Source: Spodoptera frugiperda (taxonomy: Eukaryota > Arthropoda > Insecta > Lepidoptera > Noctuidae). From it: a DNA stretch of 64,000 nucleotides. Position numbers and translations under genes: made by a program. This document shows positions 12,064-21,895 of this stretch, in pieces. Where the stretch lies: the NCBI RefSeq assembly GCF_023101765.2, contig NC_064226.1, positions 3,216,001-3,280,000 of the forward strand, given 5' to 3'. The notes below the pieces were generated by a model. It was not told where the DNA came from. It did not search any database and worked only from the letters and a program-made list of their open reading frames with translations. Within the stretch, counting starts at the first letter, position 1. Each line of letters begins with the position of its first letter.

Positions 12064-12277
12064 TAACTGCCGTACTCAGAGTCGGTTAATGGTTACTTAA
12101 CCCAGTCCTTAGCAATTGTTTTCCGCACAAAATCGTTGCTAAGGAATAGTTTTAAGACGTTAACCGTCACGTTGGACACTGGTGACAGACGCTTAGTGGA
12201 GGATTTGCCTTAATCAATTTTCTATCGGCAGTTAATGCTTTAAGTAACCATTATAATGTCTCTGAATACGGCAGTAA
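12064..12277. mobile_element. Harbinger-like MITE family Y, with an inner repeat
   Basis: The element body is 12067-12274. The 35 bp ends are inverted repeats (ctgccgtactcagag and its mate ctctgaatacggcag), flanked on both sides by TAA. The interior has a hairpin built on ccttagcaa and ttgctaagg. A second repeat unit (12168-12237, gtggaggatttgcctt and ttttctatcggcag) is embedded and matches 53616-53692. A relative with TAA flanks is at 41550-41672. Confidence 0.7.
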
Positions 12278-13013
12278 GTTCTTTATTTTATTGCTGGTAC
12301 TTTCTGGTGATTGAAAGTCATATCAGTCATTCATATTTTTTACGATCATGAATTTAATTATTAAGTCTTATCAACCTACTAGGTACTAAACCAGTTTATA
12401 CTGAAAAAAAAAACATATTATTAAATAATTAAATTAAACTTTTTCAATCTACCAACAACTAAACAACAATTTCTTAATAGAAAAACAATACTTAACTAAT
12501 ACATTAATAAACTCTCAAACAAAACGAAATCTATTCACGAACACCAACTAATAAAATTTAATAATAATGACTTAAAAGCCTTATTTGCATAGATAAAATA
12601 ATACAAAGGAAAATTGCTTATACCGTGGATCGCACCAAGTGACCTCTTGCGGCCATTTCGCAAACCCATGGTCGAGTCTTATGGTCCTACGGTGTGGTAA
12701 CCCTTTACACGGCGCGTTGTGAAATTTTTGTCACTATGCCATGCACCATGGTATAATGGGGGTCTTGTTAAGTAGATAGATAAACTGTGGGATTATTATG
12801 TGTTGACATTTTCGTTAGTGTTTGGGCTCTGTGTGAAATTTGTTGTTGGATGGTTATAGGGTTTTTTTATAAACTGCTATTGATGAGTGCATTTACAGTC
12901 TCGATGCTTGACTCTCTTAGTGTGAAAAAGAGGGATGATAAGGTTTTTCGGTATATTAATATTTAACTTGTCATCTATTGCAACCAATGGGATAATAATT
13001 ACAAACTATAATC
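12278..13013. other. No gene; short GC-rich patch
   Basis: 12625-12775 is GC-richer (tgacctcttgcggccatttc, ttacacggcgcgttgtg) and reads like a conserved or repeat-derived block, but I cannot identify it. The rest is AT-rich. Confidence 0.4.
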
Positions 13014-13180
13014 TTACATCTTACACTATTATATGAAGCTAAAGAGTTTGTTTGATTGTTTGAACGCGTTAATCTCTGGTATTACTGTTTCGATGTGACA
13101 AATTCTTTTTGTTTTGGATAGCTCTTTTATCGAGGATGGTTGAAGGGCCGAGCTGTGCGAGAAGCTGGTGTATAATATAC
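13014..13180 (+). mobile_element. Interspersed repeat R-A, partial
   Basis: Contains gaagctaaagagtttgtttg, gaacgcgttaatctc and ttttatcgaggatggttgaa, in the order seen at 2876-3225. Confidence 0.55.
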
Positions 13181-13858
13181 TAGGGATTAAAATAGAAAAT
13201 AGCAACCACCACTAATAAATGTTTTTTGTTTTTGCCTTTGTCACCCATTTGAAGTACTTTTCCATCTTATCAAAAATTTCATTAATTTTAGTTATTTTTC
13301 TTCGCTATTTTTATCTACGAATGCTCACATACAAAGTTTGCAAAGAACAATTAAATTTAATTAAATATTTTACTAAACAATAAAACGCAATAACTCCTCA
13401 CCAACTGCTATATCATAGACTTTTAAATTTAAAATATAACATATAGTAGACAGCTGAATATTTGAATCAATTAGTGTTGAAAATAGTTTTTCCTATAATA
13501 TTATTTACATCGAGCTTTTAACGATCTAAATTGCTAAAATTGTACGCGTTATAATCTTAATAGTGTGTGTAAAGGTGGATGCTGGTACACCTGGTATGAA
13601 ACTAGCCAGGCTTATGACATTTACGGGTGGTCTGTCAGTGTGGACCACACAGGAAATTCATTGCAAAACTATAGACATTTTTACAATTAAATTACTATAA
13701 GCACATGGTTAGTTACATCGTTGTAACTTGATGTTGTGTTGGGAACTCGTTTGGTTTAATCCTTGTGTTAGTAAAGTATCATTGAAGATTACGATTTGGG
13801 AATGAATGTTAAGTTAGCATAGGGTCTGAAATTGAGACAAGTAGGTAGCGATAGTTAT
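13181..13858. other. No gene seen
   Basis: AT-rich apart from 13570-13650, which has several short inverted tacacctggta/gaaactagccagg motifs of unknown meaning. Confidence 0.45.
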
Positions 13859-14063
13859 CTTTTTTTATGGTAGACGGATCACGCGATGGTAAGCAATCAC
13901 CGCCGCCCATGGACACCCGAAATACCAGAGGCGTTACAAATGCGTTGCCGGCCTCCTGTAACCTCACTCACAAAACGCAAGCATTATTTCACGTCGGTTT
14001 TTTCTGTGTGGCCGTGGTATCACCCCGGTTGTGCCGGTCAATTCGAGCCGAATCATGTCTTCT
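13859..14063 (+). mobile_element. Family X repeat with internal deletion
   Basis: Starts ttttttatggtagacgg, continues gatggtaagcaatcaccgcc, cccatggacacccgaaa and gcgttgccggcctcc, then jumps directly to gtaacctcactcacaaaacg and the end block. The roughly 70 bp middle (ggttaggaatttaaggg to ggcctcc) is missing. An 83-codon frame across it is a repeat artefact. Confidence 0.75.
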
Positions 14064-14935
14064 TAAGTATAAGATAACTACGAATTTCCCTATGTTTCTA
14101 CTGGAAAAAGAAGACTGAATATCTATTCGTTACATTTTAATATATCCAATTACTATTAATGTGCACCTCTATTACCATTACGGGAATAAAATGTGCGTGA
14201 TGTTTAGTCATAAATAATTTTACTAAACATCTTTTGCTCTTACGGCGCCAAGATTATTTTAGCTTTGATCGTACGAGCAAATTCAAGTTCATTTTTCAAA
14301 AATACGTCTTTTTTCTTTATATTTTTTTGATACAGTACTCTATCCGGCCAGGTGTATAACCTAACTATGGTGCAAAGAGGTTGTTATTCTTTTTTGAAAT
14401 TGACAGTTCCGGTCCACGCAACCACGAACCAAAGTCTATAATTAACTTTTTAATCGCACAAGAATAACCGTCGACATTATTTTCTGTATGTTAATTAGAA
14501 ATAATTAATTGTTATATTAACTATTGATGTATTTATGTATCCAATATGTCTGGTAAACATATTCTTAGTTACGCCCATGGGTAAATTTATTAACAATGTT
14601 CAATGCATGTAATTTATTTCGCATGTTAGTTCATTAGATAGTTGATTGGGTTCCTTGAAGGCTGTGTGGCGAACTTTGACTCGTTTGAGGATGCTCATGT
14701 AGGTCGGTGTGTATCTAAATGTAGGTAGTGTACATAGATCCCTTTATTTATTATTGTTTATGCGGCGAACGTGATTTTCAATGAGATTAAAATTGAATAT
14801 TATATCGTAATATTTAGATTATGTATACAAGTTTGAAATAGAACTAAATTTAACATACGTATTAAATAAATCTATATGAAATAAAAACTTGAATAAGTAA
14901 TAAGAAATTTGTATAACTTACAATAATTTAACCAA
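14064..14935. other. AT-rich sequence without recognisable gene
   Basis: No open frame above 60 codons and no repeat family recognised. Confidence 0.5.
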
Positions 14936-15056
14936 CTCAATGCCAAGCATTGAGCAAGCGTGGTGATTGAAGCTCAAACTTAACCTCCTCCGTCAGAAAT
15001 CCATCCAGAAAAGGCCTTTGGTCTGCAGTGGCAACTTATAGGCTGTTGATGACCTC
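14936..15056 (+). mobile_element. LINE 3' tail fragment (family L), target of the nested insertion
   Basis: Contains caactcaatgccaagcattg, gagcaagcgtggtgattga and aaggcctttggtctgcagtgg, followed by gctgttgatgacctc. Its gatga-type end continues on the far side of the foldback element at 21469, so the large element landed in the microsatellite end of this fragment. Confidence 0.65.
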
Positions 15057-15064
15057 GTTGATGA

Positions 15065-15400
15065 GAGGTATTCCTCGAAGCGCAACTGTTTTGAAGCGCA
15101 CCTCTCCAAGCGCACCTATTTTATTCCTCGAAGCGCACCCGTTAGTTGCGCTTCAAGGAACTATTAAAAATATTAATTTTTATTTCCTCGAAGCGCACCT
15201 ATGTTTTATTTTCGACTAGAGAGGGGATGCTAACTGAAACTATCGATAATAAGATATCGATAATCTGATACACGTAGCGCTATCTATGAGCAAATAAGGT
15301 TAAACCTTTAAAAATAGTATCTTGTCGATGTATGACATCGCAAAATGAATTTTTCCGCTTGAAACCGCCAATCAACGACTTTTATTAGTTATTTTATACA
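15065..15400 (+). repeat. Left terminal inverted repeat with GAAGCGCA motifs
   Basis: Six copies of a gaagcgca-type motif in both orientations lie in the first 145 bases (for example cctcgaagcgca at the tip and again near 15135 and 15187). Next come two tatcgata boxes (15241-15265), a sequence that in Drosophila is the DREF-bound element. Clustered subterminal motifs are typical transposase-binding regions; that role is inferred here. Confidence 0.7.
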
Positions 15401-16026
15401 ATATTCAAGAACTCTGTGCTCGTCGACCATAGATTGTTATTTTTTACCCGACTGCGCCAGAAAGAAGGTTATGTTTTTACCCGACTGCGCCAGAAGGAGG
15501 GTTATTAGAGAGTATGTATGTATGTATGTATAATTGTTTGGCACGCTCTGCAGCCTAAATGGCTCGATGGATTTTGGCTTAAGAGGTCTCGTTAGATTCG
15601 TATTTACTGTGAGAGTGACACTGGATATATCAAAATAATAAAAAAAACAAAATGGCGGATTTTTGGCGCCAAATTCGAATATTGCTCACTCTCTAGCCTG
15701 AACGACTCGATGGATTTCAGCTTGATAGGGGTCGTTTGATTCGTATTTACTGTGAGAGTGACACTAGATATATCCAAATACAAAAAAAATACAAAGTAGC
15801 GGTTTTTGGCGCCAAATTTGAATATTGTTCACTTTATAGCCTGAACGACTCAATGGATTTCAGCTTGATAGGAGTCGTTTGATTTGTATTACTGTGAGAG
15901 TGACACTAGATATATCAAAATATAAAAATAATAAAACTAAAAGAAAATAAAAGAAAAAAGGTAATTTAAAAAACTTAATATTCAAGAACTCTGTACTCAT
16001 CGACCATAGATTGTTATTTTTTTTTA
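15401..16026 (+). repeat. Left arm: internal duplications
   Basis: The segment with agaactctgtgctcgtcgac and ttacccgactgcgccagaa is expanded here relative to the right arm. A block of about 150 bp containing ctgtgagagtgacact and tttggcgccaaat occurs two and a half times (about 15540-15690, 15690-15835, 15835-15920), and a second catcgaccatagattgttat lies at 15998-16017. A short tatg microsatellite is at 15512-15531. The right arm has one copy of the gtgacact block. Confidence 0.65.
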
Positions 16027-16078
16027 ATAATGATCCTAATGAGTGGACAAAGACCCCAACCGAAAGTATTAGTATAAT

Positions 16079-16339
16079 ACGTACACTTTTTAATTTGTGA
16101 CAATATATGCGCGTGGCGCGGGATCAGTGTACACATATGCGCGCACGCACACACAGACAGACAAGCCGTAGCCATTTTGTGCGGGAACTGGTGGATGACA
16201 TTCATGAAGAATCCATGTCTACCTTGGACCCTCTTCCCGAGCGTTATAAAAGAAAATTGAACAATTTACTTGACCAGGGAATTAAAATATGAAATACCAG
16301 GATTTAAAAATCTTAAAACTGAACTGTATATTATATATA
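16079..16339 (+). other. Loop of the foldback element with a small open frame
   Basis: The only non-inverted part of the element. A plus-strand frame ends at 16292 (tga... after attaaaatat); its last 40 residues are charged and helical in character, ending LLDQGIKI, and do not look like repeat translation. It starts downstream of a cacacacagacagacaag stretch that could act as a splice acceptor. It may be the end of a transposase or a captured exon; I do not recognise the family. Confidence 0.35.
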
Positions 16340-16781
16340 TGACGGAGTCGGGGTGTCGTCGCGGTAATAATCGGTAGTAATGAGAACTACAATGTTTGTC
16401 CATGTTTATTACAATATTGTATTCGCAATGATAACAGTCAATACCGTAATGTAAGCTTTTACAAAAGTTGTTAATACTACACTAGTTTACAATTAGGATT
16501 GTCTTAAGAGATGAGCGTGATCGCGCAACCGTGTCCCATGAAGGAATGTGTGTCTGACCCTTCCTCGTATCGGCTGGGTCCTATAGCGTCCCTAAAAAAA
16601 ACACACTCTTTGCAGGGTCGCAGCCCTTAACTGTTTTTTGTCTTACGTACTTAACATGTGTCGATCACACTATCTTTACAATTTGGTGAGAACTTAAAAC
16701 TAAACCAATTGATTTTGAAGTGATTCATGGAAAAGGGGCTGGCAGCGGTCGTCTTAAGTGTTCACGAACTGTTCTCCGACA
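16340..16781 (-). repeat. LTR (downstream copy in coding sense)
   Basis: 442 bp, beginning tgacggagtcggggtgtcg and ending ttctccgaca on the plus strand. By eye the only difference from the other LTR is A at 16707 against G at 20611, which implies a very recent insertion or gene conversion. Confidence 0.88.
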
Positions 16782-17064
16782 CGGCCATCCTGACGTTATC
16801 ACGCGTCCTCGCGTGGTGTTCAATCTGCAAGTGGAAACATTCACCACAGTAGACTTTTGTCTCGGTCATACCTGACTGAAACAGCAAGACTTTGAATTCA
16901 AACTTGACATTATTATTTTGTTAAGCAGAAACTGCTCAAATTTTGATTTTATTTTATTCTCAACAATTTTACTGTAAGAAATAACAAAAGATAATGAGAC
17001 CTGGTTTGAGAACCTCAATTGTGTCGCACCACATGACCAGTGGGCCGACCGTATGTTGATATCA

Positions 17065-17757
17065 CTTAACCAGCTGTAACTACATTGTCAAATGCGCATC
17101 GCGCACTCTTCGGCTAAACCGGAGCTACGACTACATACTGACACATGCATTACAGCCAGTCACAACTTAACCATCGAGTAACTACATTGTTGGATGCGCA
17201 TCGCGCACTCTTCGGCTACACCGGAGCTACGACTACAAACCAACACATGCATTACCGATTTCTCACTTAACCATCGAGTAACTACATTGTTGGATGCGCA
17301 TCGCGCACTCTTCGGCTACACCGGAGCTACGACTACAAACCAACACATGCAATACCGATTTCTCACTTAACCATCGAGTAACTACATTGTTGGATGCGCA
17401 TCGCGCACTCTTCGGCTACACCGGAGCTACGACTACAAACCAACACATGCATCACCGATTTTTCACATAACCATCGAGTAACTACATTGTTGGATGCGCA
17501 TCGCGCACTCTTCGGCTACACCGGAGCTACGACTACAAACCAACACATGCATCACCGATTTTTCACTTAACCATCGAGTAACTACATTGTTGGATGCGCA
17601 TCGCGCACTCTTCGGCTACACCGGAGCTACGACTACAAACCAACACATGCATTACACCGATTATCCACTCAACCATCCAGTACCTGCATTGTTAGATGCG
17701 CATCGCACACTCTTCGGTTAAACCGGAGCTACGACTACACACTAACACATGCATTTT
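17065..17757. repeat. Tandem array, 100 bp unit, about 7 copies
   Basis: The string gatgcgcatcgcgcactc recurs at about 17091, 17193, 17293, 17393, 17493 and 17593, and in diverged form at about 17694. The inner units are exactly 100 bp apart and nearly identical; the outer ones are more diverged, the usual pattern for unequal exchange. A 75-codon frame inside it is a repeat artefact. Confidence 0.9.
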
Positions 17758-18482
17758 GAAGTTATAAAACCAGTCTCGATAAAAAAATTTAATAAACTAG
17801 ATTGATCTAGTAAGTAAATCGTCATAATATCTTAATCATCAGTTCCTTACACATTTCAGTAATTGCATTTGCTTTCAACATCTTGCTATTCATGTTCAGA
17901 TTTTATTCAATCACAATATTTTGGAAAACTTGTTATTCAATTTCATGTTCCTCAGACGAATCATTCAAATGTTCATTCGTAGGCATTTTTGTTTTCTCAA
18001 GCGATCTGTTCGAATGAGCGACTCGGCAGTTATCAAACAAACCACACTTCGAGTTACACAGTAGTTTATTTTTATTAACTATACAAACTACACTTTAACT
18101 TTTAAGATTTTACAATAAGTACTTCAACTGGACTACACTCACAACTTCGCGGTTACCCTAGTGAACCCTAGTGACCCGGTTAGGCGCAAGGATTTTAGCT
18201 GAAAACCAACAAGTTGGGACGGATCCGAAGATCACAATTATATCAGCACCCTGAGCCTAAACTCTGACAAACTGCACTTGATTTAAGAAAAGTATGAGCA
18301 TTCATAGTCAATTAATTAATTGCTGATATAGACTTAGGTGATTGAGGTAAATTAATGCAGTTTTCATCTACAAAGCAATCTCGTATTGCAACTCAGCGAT
18401 ATAGTAAATAAGAGATGTAACAGATCGTTAGAGTATTTGTACGACCGGTTGATATTTCCTGCTTCGGCCTGTTCGTTAAAAT

Positions 18483-18850
18483 CTATTGCAACAAGGGTAG
18501 AGATGATACAGCGTTTAGTGACAATGATTTGTTAAAAGACAGCTTGTCAAACGAAATTAAGATGTTAATACCCTGAGATATAATGTTGTAACCAATTAGG
18601 ATACCACGTCGTAAGTATTTGTCAGGAAGAACATGAAATAGAATTTTAAGAGCAATATCGTCAATTTCAACCAAAGCTGATATTTGTACAGTAGGTACTA
18701 TAAACTTTTGTCACCAATGCCTTGCATTTTGACTATATTATTTACTCTTGGGGCATGAATCTTTGACGATATTGACTCCTTCATAAGGGAAAACTCGGCT
18801 CCAGAGTCGTAACAAAATGAAAAGAACGCACCAAAGTGTTGTAGAACTCC
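18483..18850 (-). pseudogene. Retropepsin (protease) remnant of a Gypsy-type element
   Basis: The minus strand encodes an aspartic-protease motif, DSGAE, at 18794-18808, followed by a SLMKESISSK helix, then MQGIGDKS. After a frame change near 18700 (two extra bases create a stop) comes a second half with FHVLPDKYLRRG and ILIGYN, the usual flap and C-terminal ILGxD-like region of Gypsy proteases; here the position is IGYN rather than a canonical IGxD. The frame break and short length mean it is not functional as it stands. It marks the coding sense of the LTR element. Confidence 0.7.
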
Positions 18851-18916
18851 CGCGAGAACTGCGGCGGTACTGACGTCCACACGTTCTCGTTCACCACCTT
18901 TGCTAGCAGGCGCCCA
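18781..18916 (-). repeat. Protease-region segment, copy A
   Basis: About 130 bp covering the protease active site and upstream sequence. It is repeated, diverged, at 19823-19945 on the other side of the 26 bp array. Shared strings include the plus-strand gacgtccacacg and gtagaactcc. Confidence 0.7.
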
Positions 18917-19614
18917 CCGGGGCCGCAGCAGCTCGCACACCGCCGGGGCCGCAGCAGCTCGCACTCAGCCGGGGCCGCAGCAGCTCGCACACAGCCGGGG
19001 CCGCAGCAGCTCGCATACAAGCGGGACCGCAGCAGCTCACACTCAGCCGGGGCCGCAGCAGCTCGCACACAGCCGGGGCCGCAGCAGCTCGCACCCAGCC
19101 GGGGCCGCAGCAGCTCGCACACAGCCGGGGCCGCAGCAGCTCGCATACAAGCGGGACCGCAGCAGCTCACACACAGCCGGGGCCGCAGCAGCTCGCACAC
19201 AGCCGGGGCCGCAGCAGCTCGCATACAAGCGGGACCGCAGCAGCTCACACAGCCGGGGCCGCAGCAGCTCGCACACAGCCGGGGCCGCAGCAGCTCGCAC
19301 ACAGCCGGGGCCGCAGCAGCTACAGCACAAAATGCTCGCACACAGCCGGGGCCACAGCAGCTCGCACACCGCCGGGGCCGCAGCAGCTCGCACACAGCCG
19401 GGGCCGCAGCAGCTCGCACACAGCCGGGGCCGCAGCAGCTCGCACACAGCCGGGGCCGCAGCAGCTCGCACACAGCCGGGGCCGCAGCATCTCGCACACA
19501 GCCGGGGCCGCAGCAGCTCGCACACAGCCGGGGCCGCAGCAGCTCGCACACAGCCGGGGCCGCAGCAGCTCGCACACAGCCGGGGCCGCAGCAGCTCGCA
19601 CAGCTGGGGCTCGC
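18917..19614. repeat. GC-rich tandem array, 26 bp unit, about 27 copies
   Basis: The unit is cagccggggccgcagcagct plus cgcaca. A variant with catacaagcgggaccgcag recurs at 19013, 19143 and 19221, suggesting higher-order expansion. One interruption (tacagcacaaaatgctcgc) is at about 19320-19340. The 26 bp period gives long open frames in several reading frames on both strands (up to 297 codons) that rotate through the same 26-residue pattern; they are not evidence of a protein. Confidence 0.92.
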
Positions 19615-19822
19615 ACACAGCCGTTCGGCGACGCGCCACCAATACCGGCGCGCACCCGTACAACTTGCGGTCACACAGCGCGTACCACACGCTCAGGCTC
19701 CTCCGCTCGAGCGCCTTGCGCATCTAGTTGTAGAGTCCGGCGCCAGACGGGCTCGTGAAAGAATTACAAAAGCCATGTCACTAATTTAACTCTAGTATTT
19801 ACGCTTTTGCAATGAACTCTTG

Positions 19823-19945
19823 AGGATAAACTCGGTTCCAGAGTTTAAACAGAATGAAAGGAACTGACCAATATGCTGTAGAACTCCGGCAAGTACTGTG
19901 GCGGCACCGACGTCCACACGTCGTTCACCAGCAAGTCAGGCTTGT
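19823..19945 (-). repeat. Protease-region segment, copy B (decayed)
   Basis: Minus-strand counterpart of copy A. At 19831-19845 the active-site triplet reads NSGTE instead of DSGAE, so the catalytic aspartate is lost. Together, copies A and B bracket the 26 bp array as long direct repeats. Confidence 0.65.
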
Positions 19946-20243
19946 TGTCATCCGAAACCCGCATCTACAGCCCGTACAGCTTCCAACACCGCGCACAGCC
20001 GCAACACGGGCTCCACAGCTCGCAGGCGTCACTGGCGCTGCTAACGCTGCGCATGATGCGTCCCCTCGTGGTTCACACCAAATATCTTTGTACCGCTCAA
20101 CGATTTCTTGGTTACACGAAAGCTCACCAAAGTCTATTGAAAGCGCGTACTAGCGTCGGGGAATTTTGCACCTCCAACAACATTCGCACTTTCTCGCGTC
20201 CATGATCACAGCGTCCACTCGAACGAGGTAATCCCACTTCTGA
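19946..20243 (-). other. LTR element leader or gag remnant
   Basis: Lies between copy B and the coding-sense upstream LTR. It is GC-richer than flanking genomic DNA, with short cysteine-rich frames but no nucleocapsid motif that I recognise. A tgggattacctcg on the minus strand starts 7 bases inside the LTR and is the only TGG-type primer-site candidate. Confidence 0.35.
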
Positions 20244-20685
20244 TGACGGAGTCGGGGTGTCGTCGCGGTAATAATCGGTAGTAATGAGAACTACAATGTT
20301 TGTCCATGTTTATTACAATATTGTATTCGCAATGATAACAGTCAATACCGTAATGTAAGCTTTTACAAAAGTTGTTAATACTACACTAGTTTACAATTAG
20401 GATTGTCTTAAGAGATGAGCGTGATCGCGCAACCGTGTCCCATGAAGGAATGTGTGTCTGACCCTTCCTCGTATCGGCTGGGTCCTATAGCGTCCCTAAA
20501 AAAAACACACTCTTTGCAGGGTCGCAGCCCTTAACTGTTTTTTGTCTTACGTACTTAACATGTGTCGATCACACTATCTTTACAATTTGGTGAGAACTTA
20601 AAACTAAACCGATTGATTTTGAAGTGATTCATGGAAAAGGGGCTGGCAGCGGTCGTCTTAAGTGTTCACGAACTGTTCTCCGACA
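20244..20685 (-). repeat. LTR (upstream copy in coding sense)
   Basis: 442 bp, same ends as 16340-16781 and one mismatch by eye. Immediately followed on the plus strand by tatata and the right arm of the foldback element. Confidence 0.88.
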
Positions 20686-20695
20686 TATATATTAT

Positions 20696-21468
20696 TATAC
20701 TAATACTTTCGGTTGAGGTATTTGTCCACTCATTAGGATCATTACTAAATTAAAAAACTAAAAAACCCGACTGCGTTTCTTTATAATATGAAAATGAAAA
20801 AACTCTAAACTCTAACTCTCTAACTTAGTGAGGGCACATACGGGTGGCTTCCTAAAATGGGTCCCGACTGCAATGCAGTTTTACGATGACTTTCTTGTTT
20901 TAGCGTTTTTCTTCTTTCTTTTTTCTTTCAATTTGGCGCCAAAAATCCGCCATTTTGTTTTTTTTTATTATTTTGATATATCCAGTGTCACTCTCACAGT
21001 AAATACGAATCTAACGAGACCTCTTAAGCCAAAATCCATCGAGCCGTTTAGGCTGCAGAGCGTGCCAAACAATTATACATACATACATACATAATACTCT
21101 CTAAAAAACACATAACCCTCTTTCTGGCGCAGTCGGGTAATAAAAGTCGTTGATTGGCGGTTTCAAGCAGAAAATTTCATTTTGCGATGTCATACATCGA
21201 CAAGATACTATTTTTAAAGGTTTAACCTTATTTGCTCATAGATAGCGCTTTAGCGCTACGTGTATCAGATTATCGATATCTTATTATCGATAGTTTCAGT
21301 TAGCATCCCCTCTCTAGTCGAAAATAAAACATAGGTGCGCTTCGAGGAAATAAAAATTAATATTTTTAATAGTTCCTTGAAGCGCAACTAACGGGTGCGC
21401 TTCGAGGAATAAAATAGGTGCGCTTGGAGAGGTGCGCTTCAAAACAGTTGCGCTTCGAGGAATACCTC
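20696..21468 (-). repeat. Right inverted arm of the foldback element
   Basis: Complement of the left arm. 20696-20750 pairs with 16027-16078 (contains ccactcattaggatcatta), 20930-21125 pairs with 15483-15690, and 21130-21468 pairs with 15065-15400. A stretch 20751-20929 has no partner on the left. It includes a catacatacata microsatellite at 21078-21093 mirroring the left tatg run. Confidence 0.8.
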
Positions 21469-21476
21469 GTTGATGA

Positions 21477-21895
21477 AGCTGAAATGATATGATGATAGTT
21501 TAAAACTAAAACAAAGAAAAATAAATTTAATAAAATAAAAAATACAGGTGGTAAAAAAATTCAAATTTTATTTTTGAGTACCAAAATATTTGAGATTGAT
21601 AATAACCTTCTTTTTTTAAAGACATTGTATCTACTTAATTACCCCTTTCCTGAGTTTTTAAACAGGCGTGATGCGAAAAATATGCTATGTTTTTGTAATT
21701 AATGCTAATTTTTAACTTAATTGTTGCATGCTTACTGCAATTACTTAGACTATGTAGTGTAAAAATGTTTTCTTAATTTAACAACCAGTATTTTTTTTCA
21801 AAGTTATAATAATAGTGTTGTATCATCTATTGTTAAGCGCGAATCTCGAAAACAGCTATACAGATTTCACTAATTCTGTTTTTTGGGTTTGTTAG
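21477..21895. other. No gene; one possible LINE scrap
   Basis: AT-rich. 21835-21893 (gcgcgaatctcgaaaacagc, tacagatttcactaattctg) resembles a decayed insect repeat end but is too short to assign. Confidence 0.4.

Larger units (their letters stand above)
16340..20685 (-). mobile_element. Non-autonomous Gypsy-type LTR retrotransposon, 4346 bp
   Basis: Two direct 442 bp repeats, each TG...CA bounded, enclose 3.46 kb. tatata precedes the left copy (16334-16339) and follows the right copy (20686-20691), compatible with a 4-6 bp target duplication, although the site is low-complexity. Coding sense is minus, judged by a Gypsy-like protease remnant at 18483-18850. No reverse transcriptase, RNase H or integrase is present, so it would need another element's enzymes. 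The interior is dominated by two tandem arrays. No convincing primer-binding site or polypurine tract could be assigned. Confidence 0.8.
15065..21468. mobile_element. Long-inverted-repeat (foldback) DNA transposon, carrying a nested LTR element
   Basis: The left end begins gaggtattcctcgaagcgca and the right end is its complement (tgcgcttcgaggaatacctc). gttgatga flanks both sides (15057-15064 and 21469-21476): an 8 bp target duplication, as made by hAT, P and some other families. The inverted arms match over about 340 bp without large gaps (15065-15400 against 21130-21468), then with indels to 16078 and 20696. Without the LTR insertion the element is about 2.05 kb, almost all inverted repeat with a loop of about 260 bp. 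No transposase domain was recognised, so the superfamily is open. Confidence 0.8.

Noticed and set aside
17065..17757. CRISPR or satellite-coded peptide
   Set aside because: The 100 bp units are head to tail without unique spacers; the short frame in it is not conserved in phase with the units' variation.
18781..19727. Long open frames (up to 297 codons) on both strands
   Set aside because: They are translations of the 26 bp tandem array; the residue pattern repeats every 26 residues and appears in several frames, so it reflects array periodicity.
16340..20685. Direct duplication of host DNA rather than an LTR element
   Set aside because: Ends are TG...CA, flanked by the same tatata, and the interior has a Gypsy-type protease; these together favour an LTR element.
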